A stretch of DNA of 64,000 nt from the NCBI GenBank assembly GCA_030430565.1, contig JAUIKS010000044.1, positions 28,380 to 92,379 on the forward strand, in the 5' to 3' direction. Shown here one piece after another: positions 44,107 through 52,035 of the stretch (positions are counted from its first letter, which is position 1; every line of letters starts with the position of its first letter). A program made the position numbers and the translations under genes. The notes beneath the pieces were generated by a model. That model was not told where the DNA came from and searched no databases. It saw only the letters and a list, made by a program, of their open reading frames with translations. Source of the DNA: Polyangia bacterium. Lineage in GTDB: Bacteria > Myxococcota_A > Polyangia > Nannocystales > Nannocystaceae.

Positions 44107-46824
44107 TCACCGTGACTCGAGCGCCCGCACGAGCGCCGCGATCTCGACGGTCTGCGGGTGCTCGTCGCCGAGCTTCGCGCGCGAGGCGGAGAGCGCCGCG
44201 CGCTGCAGCTCGAGCGCTTCCTTCACGCGTCCCTGCCCGGCGAGCGCGGTGCCCAGGTTGCTGCGCACGTTCGCGGTCGTCGGGTGATCCGCGCCGAGCT
44301 TGTCCTCGAGCACCTCGAGCGCGGCGCGCTGCTCTCGCTCGGCCGCGAGGGGGTCCCCGCGCTTCTCGAGGATGAGACCGATGGCGCTGCGCGTGACGGC
44401 GACGGACGGGTGATCGTCCCCCTTGCGCGCGCGCTGGAGCTCCAGCGCCTCGCGCTGCGCGTCCTCGGCACCGCTGAGGTCTCCCTGGAGCTCGAGCGCG
44501 TTCCCGAGGTTGTTGTACGCGGTCGCGAGGAGGCCCTTGGCGCCCGCCGAGGAGTCGTAGGCGCCGATCGCCGCCCGCGCGCTCGCCTCCGCTTCGTCAT
44601 GGCGCTCGAGCGCCGTGAGCACGCGGGCGAGGCCGAGCTGCGCGCGCATGAGATCCGGTCCGCGGCCGCCGAAGCGCTCCTCGCGTCGCTCGAGCACCCA
44701 GCGATACTCCCGCTCGGCTTGCTCGTAGTCGCCGCGGTGGGCGTGAATACCGGCGAGCCCCCATCGCGTCGAGATCACCTTCGGGTGTAGGGCGCCGAAG
44801 CTCTTGGTGTAGATCTCGATCGCGCGCTCGTAGTGCGTCGCCGCGTCGTCGTAGCGGCCCTGCAGCTTCAGGTTCGCGGCGAAGTTGATGTGGGTCGTCG
44901 CGGTCGTGATCGTGTCGTCGCCGCGCGCCCGATACAGCTCCAGCACGCGTCGGTACAGCTGCTCCGCGTCGTCGTACCGTCCCTCCGCGCGGAGTATCGC
45001 CGCGTGGCCCATCGCCGTGAAGGCGCGCGCGAGGGGCGTGTTCGCCCGCTCGCTTATCCCGTCCGCGACCGGGGCGTACTTCATCGCCTCGCGGGGCCTC
45101 GACAGCGACGCGCCGACGGTGAACATCCCGCGCACGGCGGCCTCCCCCGCGATCGACCACTGGCTCCACCGCATCGCCGACGCGAGCGCGCGGTCGATCC
45201 AGCGCTCGGCCTCCTCGTGGTTGCGACGCTCGTGCTCGATGTTCGCCATGGCGATCGCGATCTCAGACTCGAGCGGGCCGTAGACGGACGCGACGTCGTT
45301 TCGATCGAGCGCCGAGGCGAGCGCGAAGGCCTGCTCGTAGCGCCCCGCGAGCTTCGCCGCGGCGGCGCTCGCCAGCACCGCGCGCGCCTCGTCCACGCGC
45401 GGCGCGTGCTCGGGGCTGGGCTCGGGGACCTCGGTCGTGAGCGCGTCGAGGTTGTCGCAGCGAGAGAGCTCGGGCAGCGCGTCGACCATGGGCAGCGCGC
45501 GCGCCGAGACCTCCTCGTCGGCGTCGACGAGGATCGCCACGGTCGCCTCGAGCGCCTGGCTCGCGCGGTGGAGGCACGCCAGCCGCAGGTCCATGGCCGC
45601 TTCGGACTGCTCGCGTCGGATCGTCGTCGCCTCGCAGTTATCACGGTGAATTTCTTTCCACCGCAGCGCGTACGCGTCTAGCTTCGCGAGCACCCTGCGC
45701 GCGTTGTCGTCGGCGTACCGGAGCCCGATCACGCGCAGCGCTCGCGCGACCTGCTCGGCGCGCGCGCTGTTCCAGAGTTCGTCGAGCGTCGAGGCGCCCG
45801 TGCACTGGCTCGCGCTCGCGCTCCGCCAGCTGACGAGCGCTCCGGTGCCGAGGATCGCCGCCGCGAACGCGAGGCCCAGCGCCACGCGTCGTCGCGTCTG
45901 CGTGGGGTCGCGCTCCAGCTCGGCGAGCAGCGGCTCCATCGCGGGGAAGCGCGCGGCCGGCTCGCGCGCGAGGCCGCGGAGGAGCGCCCGCGCGACGTAG
46001 CGCGGCGCGCCGGCCGACGCCGGGAGCGGGGGCGGCTCCTGCTCGAGCACCGCGACCGCCAGCTCGACCACGGTGTCCCCCGCGAACGGTCGCCGCCCGA
46101 CGAGCGCCTCGTAGAGCGCGACGCAGAACGCGAATTGATCCGCGCGCGCGTCGACCTTCGCCCCCGCGAATTGCTCCGGGGCCATGTACGCGGGCGTCCC
46201 CCCCACGCCCTCCGGCTGCGCCCGTCGGGCGCCCCGCGGTCGGCTCGCTGGCGTCGCGTCCTTCGTCGGCGTGTCGAGCAGGCGCGCGATCCCGAAGTCG
46301 AGCACCCGCGGCCTCCCGTCGTCGCCGAGCATGACGTTGTCAGGTTTGAAGTCCTGGTGCACGAGACCCGTCGCGTGCGCGGCCGCGAGTCCACGGCCCG
46401 CCTGGGCGAAGCGCTCAATGATCGCGGCGGGATCGGGTCGCGCCGTGGAGAGCCACTCGGCGAGCGTTCCGCCCTCGAGGCGCTCCATCGCGACGAACAC
46501 CTGGCCGCGGAACGTCCCCACGTCGTAGACCTGGATCACGTTCGGGTGTGACACGCGGGCCATCGCCTGGGCCTCGGCGAGCAGCTTGTCGTGACCGGCG
46601 GGCGAACGACGGCCGAGCACCTTGATCGCGATGCGGCGATCGAGCTCCGGGTCATAGGCGTCGTAGACGATCCCCATCCCGCCGCGACCGAGGAGCCCCA
46701 GCACGTAGTGACGTCCGATTCGCTCCGCCGAGCTCGGACGCCGCCCCGAGCCGTCATCGCGCTCGTCCTGCGCGCGCGCGGGCGCCTTCGTGCCCCCGAC
46801 GGTCAACGCGTCGCGACCGATCAT
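44107..46824 (-). CDS. Ser/Thr protein kinase with C-terminal TPRs
   Basis: A 905-residue membrane-linked Hanks-type kinase. Residues 40-300 are the kinase: GRGGMGIVYDA glycine loop, AIKVL (Lys68), catalytic loop LVHQDFKPDNVML (Asp158), DFGIARLL (Asp176), and GGTPAYMAPEQFAG (209-221). The catalytic loop is HQD rather than HRD, so it lacks the Arg that normally couples to activation-loop phosphorylation. A transmembrane helix (ALGLAFAAAILGTGALVSW, about 315-333) follows. The extracytoplasmic C-terminal half is an array of TPR-like 34-42-residue helical pairs (ARAFTAMGHAAILRAEGRYD, EALELQRARKGDDHPSVAVT). This resembles PknB-type myxobacterial kinases with TPR sensors. Confidence 0.94.
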   Translation of the reverse strand: MIGRDALTVGGTKAPARAQDERDDGSGRRPSSAERIGRHYVLGLLGRGGMGIVYDAYDPELDRRIAIKVLGRRSPAGHDKLLAEAQAMARVSHPNVIQVYDVGTFRGQVFVAMERLEGGTLAEWLSTARPDPAAIIERFAQAGRGLAAAHATGLVHQDFKPDNVMLGDDGRPRVLDFGIARLLDTPTKDATPASRPRGARRAQPEGVGGTPAYMAPEQFAGAKVDARADQFAFCVALYEALVGRRPFAGDTVVELAVAVLEQEPPPLPASAGAPRYVARALLRGLAREPAARFPAMEPLLAELERDPTQTRRRVALGLAFAAAILGTGALVSWRSASASQCTGASTLDELWNSARAEQVARALRVIGLRYADDNARRVLAKLDAYALRWKEIHRDNCEATTIRREQSEAAMDLRLACLHRASQALEATVAILVDADEEVSARALPMVDALPELSRCDNLDALTTEVPEPSPEHAPRVDEARAVLASAAAAKLAGRYEQAFALASALDRNDVASVYGPLESEIAIAMANIEHERRNHEEAERWIDRALASAMRWSQWSIAGEAAVRGMFTVGASLSRPREAMKYAPVADGISERANTPLARAFTAMGHAAILRAEGRYDDAEQLYRRVLELYRARGDDTITTATTHINFAANLKLQGRYDDAATHYERAIEIYTKSFGALHPKVISTRWGLAGIHAHRGDYEQAEREYRWVLERREERFGGRGPDLMRAQLGLARVLTALERHDEAEASARAAIGAYDSSAGAKGLLATAYNNLGNALELQGDLSGAEDAQREALELQRARKGDDHPSVAVTRSAIGLILEKRGDPLAAEREQRAALEVLEDKLGADHPTTANVRSNLGTALAGQGRVKEALELQRAALSASRAKLGDEHPQTVEIAALVRALESR

Positions 46825-46943
46825 CGCGCGACGCTATCACGGGCCTGGCGGTGAGCCGTCGTCGACGCGGGCGCGATTCCACGCGTGGCACGGCGCGGGG
46901 ACATAGCGCTCGCGGTCTCCAGAGTCGCAGCGATCGCGGGCGG

Positions 46944-48110
46944 TTAGGCCCGGGGGGGTGAGTCGAGCGCGCACTCCTGCTCGGCGAGGAAGGGCGCGAA
47001 CTCGTTCGTGTCGGTGTTGAGGAGGCTCAGCGGCTTCGGCTGCGCGAACTCGAGCTCCGGCTCGGCCCGGGTCGCCACCCAGAGGTCAAGGCTCTCGACG
47101 GCGCGATCGGAGGCGAAGATGATCGTGCGCTCGTCGTGGCTGAGCGCGGGGTCGACCTCGATCCGATCGCTGTTGACCCCCGCGAGCGCGCTGGGGGCCG
47201 CGAAGGGCTGATCGATCGCGGGGCGGGCGGTGAGCGCGATGTCGATGCTCGACGACTTATAGCTGTAGTAGACGCGCAGGCCGTCGGCTGACATCCAGGG
47301 CGTCTCCTCGTTGAGCGGGGTGTTGAGCATCTCGCCGAGGTTCGCCGGCGGCGAGAAGGGGGCATCGAGCGCGGGGCGGCTCGCGCTCCAGAGGTCGAGG
47401 CCGCCGTGCGTCCCGGGGTCGCGGTTGCTGGCGATCAGCGCGACGAGGCCGTCGCCCGAGGCCGCGATCGCGGTCTCGTTGTGGCTCGTGTTGAGCGCGT
47501 CGAGGGGCGCGGGCGCGGCGAAGGGATCCTGCAGGCTCGTGCGCGTCGTGCTGTAGAGGTTGAAGTCGCCGTCGCGGTTGCTGGCGAACAGCAGCGTCAG
47601 CCCGTCCTCGGTCAAGAAGGGGGAGCCCTCGACGCTGTTGTTCTCGCTGACCTCGACGACCACCTCGTCAGGCTCGACCGTCCAGCCGTTGACGAGCTGG
47701 CCGCACAGCTCGACGGGCGGCGGCGGCAGGCCGATCGTGTCGTTCTCGCCCGTCGCCTCGCCGGTCGTCGGCGCGGCGCCGCCCGTCGAGCTGGTCGCGG
47801 CCGCGCTGGTTGGCGACGGATCGGTGAGCGCGGCCAGGGTCGTCGCGGCAGTCGTCGCGCCGGTCACCTCGCTGGTCGTCGTGCCCGCAGTCGTCGCGCC
47901 TACGCCGGCGCTCGTCGTGCTGGTCACGCCGGCGACGGTCGCGCTCGCGCCGGAGGAACCGTGGGTCCCGCTGGTCTGCGCCGAGGGATCTACGCCGTCG
48001 AAGCGCGGGTTGTCAGCCAGGCAGGCGGGGAGCGCTCCCGTCAACACGGCGAGGAGGAGGGCGCGCGCGCTGGCGCTTGACGCGGGCGCGGATGGGATAA
48101 GCCAGCTCAT
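46944..48110 (-). CDS. PD40-type propeller lipoprotein
   Basis: Lipoprotein of 388 residues. The ATG at 48110 gives the signal ALLLAVLTGALPAC; further upstream codons to 48170 are not needed. A Thr/Ala/Gly linker of about 100 residues ends at PPPVELCGQLV. The rest has repeated units: SPFLTEDGLTLLFASNRDG, ETAIAASGDGLVALIASNRD, TPWMSADGLRVYYSYKSSS, DPALSHDERTIIFASDRAVE, the WD40-like PD40 pattern of TolB/OmpA-associated propellers. Ends in an acidic Cys tail. Function unknown. Confidence 0.85.
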   Translation of the reverse strand: MSWLIPSAPASSASARALLLAVLTGALPACLADNPRFDGVDPSAQTSGTHGSSGASATVAGVTSTTSAGVGATTAGTTTSEVTGATTAATTLAALTDPSPTSAAATSSTGGAAPTTGEATGENDTIGLPPPPVELCGQLVNGWTVEPDEVVVEVSENNSVEGSPFLTEDGLTLLFASNRDGDFNLYSTTRTSLQDPFAAPAPLDALNTSHNETAIAASGDGLVALIASNRDPGTHGGLDLWSASRPALDAPFSPPANLGEMLNTPLNEETPWMSADGLRVYYSYKSSSIDIALTARPAIDQPFAAPSALAGVNSDRIEVDPALSHDERTIIFASDRAVESLDLWVATRAEPELEFAQPKPLSLLNTDTNEFAPFLAEQECALDSPPRA

Positions 48111-48230
48111 GGGGCGCGAGGGTCGCCTCGGGCAAACATACCGGAAACCACGAGCTGTCGTTGGAAACATGTCTATATGGGCATGTCTAATAGGATCGGG
48201 TCTCCGCCGGCCCCCGGTCTCGCGCGCGAC

Positions 48231-49310
48231 TCAGTCGCGGGCGCCCGTGCCCGCGAGCTCGAGCAGGCCGCGCTCGTGCATCAGGGACGCGAGCGCGCGC
48301 TGATCCGCGAGGAAGGCGTCGTGCCCGTAGACCGAGGAGAGGGTGTGCAGCCGCGAGCGTCGCCCGGCTGCGAGCAGCTGCTCGTGCAGCGCGACCTGCA
48401 GGTCGTAGGGGAACAGCAGGTCCTCGGGGACGCCGACCACGGAGACGCGCGCGCGGAGCTGCCCGAGCCGCGCGCGGAGCTCCCCGTCGCTCTCGGCGAA
48501 GCTGCAGCGGTCGATGGACTCGCTGAGCATGAGGAAGCCGTGGGGGGAGAAGCCGCGCGCGAACTTCTCGCCGTTGTGCTCGAGGTAGCTGGCGATCGAG
48601 GGCTGGGTCGCGCCCGGCCGCAGCAGCTCGAAGCGCTGGTTGATCTCGCCGCGCCCGCGGTAGGTCAACATCCCGAGCTGGCGCGCCCGGCTCATCGCCC
48701 GGTCGAGCTCGCCGTGTCGGAGGCCGTCGCGTACGATCTCGCGCTGCAGGTGGCGGACGCCCGTCGCCCAGCCGTCGGGGCCCAGGCCCGCGGACACGCT
48801 CACGAGCTCGCGGACGCGCGCGGGGTGACGCAGCGCGAGCCCGAGGCCGATGAGGCCGCCCAGGCTCGCGCCGACGAAGCAGATAGGCTGCTCGCAGCCG
48901 ACGCCGGCGAGCCATATGGCCACGAGGTCAGCTAGATCGGAGACCGAGACCGGGGGCAGCTCGAGGGGCTGGTCGCGCGGCGCCTCGGCGAACGCGCGCC
49001 ACTCGCTGCCGTTGCCGAGCAGCGCGGGGCAGAGGACGGTGAAGCGGCGCGCGTCGATCAGCTCTGGACGCGCGAGCGCGCTCCACCACCCGGGCTCGCG
49101 CCCGTCGCCGAAGGCGGTCGGCGGCGCGGTGATGCCCCCCATCAGCACGAACACGGGGGCCTCGCCGATCGGGCGGCCGTAGCGGAGGCCGCGGAGCGTG
49201 AGCTCCTCGACGCGGACGCCGGCGAGCTCGTGGTCGGGGAGCGTGAGCTCGAGCGGGTGGGGCGCGGGGAGATGCGCGGTCTGGGCGGTCTGGCGGGATG
49301 TTATCAACAC
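48231..49310 (-). CDS. MetX/HTS-family homoserine O-acyltransferase-like protein
   Basis: Alpha/beta-hydrolase acyltransferase of about 359 residues. The GTG at 49310 has a GAGGA ribosome site a few bases upstream; the GTG at 49352 lies at the edge of a hairpin and is less likely. VFVLMGGITAPPTAFGD, CFVGASLGGLIGLGLAL (nucleophile Ser), MLTYRGRGEINQRF, SYLEHNGEKFARGFSPH, PEDLLFPYDLQVAL (acid) and SSVYGHDAFLADQRAL (His) match the MetX order. In methionine synthesis such enzymes acylate homoserine, but related enzymes acylate serine or act as hydrolases. The key YRS/RF residues are partly changed, so this could be a paralogue with another substrate. A hairpin lies upstream. Confidence 0.8.
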   Translation of the reverse strand: MLITSRQTAQTAHLPAPHPLELTLPDHELAGVRVEELTLRGLRYGRPIGEAPVFVLMGGITAPPTAFGDGREPGWWSALARPELIDARRFTVLCPALLGNGSEWRAFAEAPRDQPLELPPVSVSDLADLVAIWLAGVGCEQPICFVGASLGGLIGLGLALRHPARVRELVSVSAGLGPDGWATGVRHLQREIVRDGLRHGELDRAMSRARQLGMLTYRGRGEINQRFELLRPGATQPSIASYLEHNGEKFARGFSPHGFLMLSESIDRCSFAESDGELRARLGQLRARVSVVGVPEDLLFPYDLQVALHEQLLAAGRRSRLHTLSSVYGHDAFLADQRALASLMHERGLLELAGTGARD

Positions 49311-49352
49311 GGTCTGCTTCCTCGGCGTTGGCGGCGGTCTGCGCGGGCTCAC

Positions 49353-49397
49353 GGCCGGGTCGCGGCAGACGTGCCTACACGCCTGCCGCGCCCGGCC
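49353..49397. promoter_or_regulatory. long inverted repeat upstream of MetX-like gene
   Basis: A 45-bp region with nested complementary arms: GGCCGGG (49353-49359) pairs with CCCGGCC (49391-49397); CGCGGCAG (49361-49368) pairs with CTGCCGCG (49383-49390); CGTG (49370-49373) pairs with CACG (49378-49381) around a 4-base loop. One bulged base and one mismatch interrupt 19 pairs. It lies 43 bp upstream of the MetX-like start on the minus strand, so it could be a 5'-UTR structure. No T-tract follows on either strand, so it is not an ordinary terminator. Confidence 0.7.
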
Positions 49398-49638
49398 AGG
49401 GCATCAAGCAATGCATCGCGAGGAATGTGAAAATATCGTGCATCGAGCGCGTGTTGGAGCTCTCGCTAGAACTCAATACGCAGCGTGCGGTGGTTCGCTA
49501 GTGGGTGTCAACCATGGATCACGCGAGGGCCCATCTCGCGCGGGTCAAACCGTCAGTTTTTACACCGCTGTCACGAAGCGCTGCGAGATCGCGCCGTAGC
49601 CCGCCGCGTCAGAAATTTTACCGTCTTTCGCTGGGTAA

Positions 49639-50502
49639 TCAGCGCATCCGAGCGTAGGCCTCGAAGGAGATGCCCAGGCCGAGCGCGTCGATGATCCGCG
49701 CGGGCTGCTCTGCGACGACGGCGAGCAGGCCCGCGACGCGCCTGGCGGTCGCCGAGTCGCCGAGCGCGTAGCGGCGGAAGCCGCTAGCGAGCCGCTCGCG
49801 CCCGAGGTTGCTGAACGAGCGGAGCTCGAGGAGCTCGAAGCCGCCGCGCTCGAGCAGCGTAGCGAGGCCGCGCCGGCTGAACAGCTCGAGGTGCTCCGGA
49901 GGACAGATCATCGGGAAGCGGGGGCCGAGCGCGCGGGCGTAGAGGCCGCTGACGCTGGGGGTCGAGAGCGCGAGCACGCCGCCGGGGCGCAGCCACGGGC
50001 GGAAGCCCTGGAGCATCTCGAGCGGCGCCGGGACGTGCTCGAGGACCTCCCACGCCGCGATGGCGTCGAAGCGCGCCTCGACCGGCGTGAGCTGCTCGAG
50101 CCAGCGGTCGTGGACGGTGTGCCCGCGCTCGCGCGCCCGCGCGGCGCTGGGCGCCCGGTCGGCGCCCTCGATGTTCAGCTCGAGCCCGGCGGCGGCGTCG
50201 AGGAAGTAGCCGACGCCGCAGCCGACCTCGAGGACATCACGGGCGCCGAGCGCTCGCAGCCGGCGGGCGCGGGCGTCGGCCTCGGCGCGGCGACGCTCGA
50301 CGTTCTGCTCGCCGACGTGCTCGTGGTAGCCGGGGTCGAGGTAGATCTCCTCGACCTCGTCCGCGGTCGGCACCCGGTCGACGTAGAGCGTGCTGCAGTC
50401 GCGGCAGCGGAGATGGAGGAAGCCCGACTTCGTGAACGCGGCGCGGGAGCGGCTGGACGCGCACGCCGGGCAGACGCGGGCTGGAGAGCTCGAGGGGCTC
50501 AC
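49639..50502 (-). CDS. zinc-ribbon class I methyltransferase
   Basis: A 287-residue protein, GTG start. The first ~40 residues form a small zinc ribbon (RVCPACASSRSRAAF and LRCRDCSTLYVDRV), a frequent N-terminal partner of Methyltransf_23-like enzymes. DVLEVGCGVGYFLDAA is motif I of a class I AdoMet methyltransferase; FDAIAAWEVLEHVPAP is motif IV and LRPGGVLALSTPSV motif post-IV. The C-terminal half is ordinary for this family. Such proteins often modify lipids, sugars or small metabolites. The gene has no clear partner. Confidence 0.9.
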   Translation of the reverse strand: MSPSSSPARVCPACASSRSRAAFTKSGFLHLRCRDCSTLYVDRVPTADEVEEIYLDPGYHEHVGEQNVERRRAEADARARRLRALGARDVLEVGCGVGYFLDAAAGLELNIEGADRAPSAARARERGHTVHDRWLEQLTPVEARFDAIAAWEVLEHVPAPLEMLQGFRPWLRPGGVLALSTPSVSGLYARALGPRFPMICPPEHLELFSRRGLATLLERGGFELLELRSFSNLGRERLASGFRRYALGDSATARRVAGLLAVVAEQPARIIDALGLGISFEAYARMR

Positions 50503-50574
50503 GCGATCGGTTCTACACCGGCGCGGCGACGGTCACCAAGAACGCGACCACGACGCGCGCGTCGTCCGGACCAC

Positions 50575-50614
50575 GTCAGCCTGTCAGCCCGTCAGCCCGT
50601 CCGCCCGTCAGCTC
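50575..50614 (+). repeat. five 8-bp tandem repeats
   Basis: Five consecutive 8-bp units: GTCAGCCT, GTCAGCCC, GTCAGCCC, GTCCGCCC, GTCAGCTC. They overlap the stop codon of the small Cys-rich protein gene that ends at 50608 on the minus strand. A short simple-sequence array like this can vary in copy number by slippage. Confidence 0.85.
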
Positions 50615-50952
50615 CCGAAGCGATCGGAGGCGTCCTCGATGCAGGTGTAGTAGTCCTCGTACAGCGGGGTGCACTCGGCGCTGTGTTCGAACACGCCGGT
50701 GGTGCACATCGCCTCCGTCGTGATGCAGTCGAGGTACAGCGCGTACTCGTCAGCGCAGTCGTAGGCCGCAGCCCGATCGAGCTCTTGGTTCTCGTTGACG
50801 AGGCACAGGTCCCGCTCCCGGTCGTTGCAGTCGATGCAGGCGCAGACGACGTCGCAGATATCCCCGGCCGGGCCGGCGCAGGTCGTCAGCAGCAGCGCGA
50901 GCGCCGAGGCGAGGGTCGTCAGCGTGACGCGGGCGACGCGTGTCGTGCTCAC
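50608..50952 (-). CDS. small Cys-rich secreted protein A
   Basis: A 114-residue secreted protein, probably a lipoprotein: signal TLASALALLLTTCAGPAG. Ten cysteines in the mature region (DICDVVCACIDCNDRERDLC, then YDCADEYALYLDCITTEAMC, ECTPLYEDYYTCIEDASD) suggest stable disulfides. The GTG start overlaps the stop of the next gene in the GTGA form. Similar in length and Cys layout to the adjacent gene, so the two are likely tandem paralogues. Function unknown; the 8-bp tandem repeats sit on its stop. Confidence 0.68.
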   Translation of the reverse strand: MSTTRVARVTLTTLASALALLLTTCAGPAGDICDVVCACIDCNDRERDLCLVNENQELDRAAAYDCADEYALYLDCITTEAMCTTGVFEHSAECTPLYEDYYTCIEDASDRFGS

Positions 50953-51299
50953 TGCGAGATCGCCTCCTGCGCCGCCGCGACGCAGTCGTTGTAGGTGAGG
51001 CTCGTGTCGACGCAGCGGTCCGCGGTCGTGTAGAGGCCGTCCTCGCACATCGACTGGGCCTCGCGGCACTCGTTGAGGGCCTCGAGCTCCTCGACGCACT
51101 CGTAGATCGCCGCGCGCTCGACGGCGGCCTCGGCCACGATCGTGCACGCCTCGATGTCGGCCTCGTTGCCGCCCTCGCACTCGATGGAGCTCGCGCAGAA
51201 CTCCTGGAACGGATCACAGGCGGACAGCGGCCCCGCGACGAGGACGACCGCGAGGCACGCCAGGCCGGCGAGACGTCGGGGGGGAGCGCGGGTCATCAT
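50949..51299 (-). CDS. small Cys-rich secreted protein B (paralogue of A)
   Basis: A 116-residue lipoprotein: signal ACLAVVLVAGPLSAC then DPFQEFCASSIECEGG. The mature part has the same C-x(4-12)-C helical spacing as the downstream paralogue (IEACTIVAEAAVERAAIYEC, NECREAQSMCEDGLYTTADR, CVDTSLTYNDCVAAAQEA). Start is the ATG at 51299; an ATG at 51296 is also possible. The 4-bp GTGA overlap with the next gene shows coupled translation. The pair could act as a heterodimer or as toxin/antitoxin-like partners, but there is no supporting motif. Confidence 0.7.
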   Translation of the reverse strand: MMTRAPPRRLAGLACLAVVLVAGPLSACDPFQEFCASSIECEGGNEADIEACTIVAEAAVERAAIYECVEELEALNECREAQSMCEDGLYTTADRCVDTSLTYNDCVAAAQEAISQ

Positions 51300-51561
51300 C
51301 GGCACCTGGTCACAGGGTCACGCTTCGCTCGCGCGTGTGAGCGCCGCGCGTTAACAGTACCAAGAAGAACACGATCGGGCGGCAGCCGCTCGCCGTCGTC
51401 GCGGCGCTCGGATTCGAGCGCCGCGCGGCGGGCACCGAGAGAGGCGTCGGTTGTTGTCCTTAAGGTCAGGTGAAAAGGGTGTCGACGAAGACGGCGCTTT
51501 CGTTCGCTCAGGAGAACGCTCGTCACAGCTCGGCGCGTCGTCGCGCGGCGGGGCGACGTCG

Positions 51562-51921
51562 TCACGGTCGCGTGTCCCCCTCGGGCGTGGGCCAGTCCCG
51601 CGGCCACACCGTCACGCCGTGGGGGTGGTCGTAGACATCCGGGCGATCGAGCTCGATGTCGGTCCGCGTGAGCAGCCTCGGCAGCCAGCTCTCGACGGCA
51701 TCGATCAGCCACGGGTAACCCGGCTCCCAGCGATCCCCGCGGAGCATGCCGTGCAGCCGCGGGCCGCCGTCCTCGCGCTGGGCGACGACCACGTGGAAGA
51801 TCCATGTCGTTCGTGGGCCTTCCTCGTGATCGCTCGGCAGCTCGATCGACTGCCGCAGGATGACGCGGTAGTCGACCCCGTCGACAGACACGACCTGGGA
51901 CTTGCGGCGGGGGAGGGTCAC
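51562..51921 (-). CDS. small hypothetical protein
   Basis: A 119-residue protein, GTG start at 51921. VVSVDGVDYRVILRQSIELP, RTTWIFHVVVAQREDGG and EPGYPWLIDAVESWLPRLLT suggest a compact alpha/beta domain with no signal peptide. It contains no catalytic motif I recognise. Neighbours do not indicate a function. Between its end and the small Cys-rich pair is a 262-bp stretch without a gene. Confidence 0.55.
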   Translation of the reverse strand: MTLPRRKSQVVSVDGVDYRVILRQSIELPSDHEEGPRTTWIFHVVVAQREDGGPRLHGMLRGDRWEPGYPWLIDAVESWLPRLLTRTDIELDRPDVYDHPHGVTVWPRDWPTPEGDTRP

Positions 51922-52035
51922 GCCCTCAGTCTGCGACTTCTTGCGCGCGACGTCGAGACCGGCCTCGCCGCGTGGCGAGGCCGGTCAGACCCGGGCGCTT
52001 TTGACCAGCCTGAAAGGCCAGATCGCTGTCGTCGC

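Noticed and set aside
49353..49397. A known SAM or SAH riboswitch upstream of the MetX-like gene
   Set aside because: A hairpin is there but I cannot match conserved core bases of any known riboswitch, so only the structure is reported.
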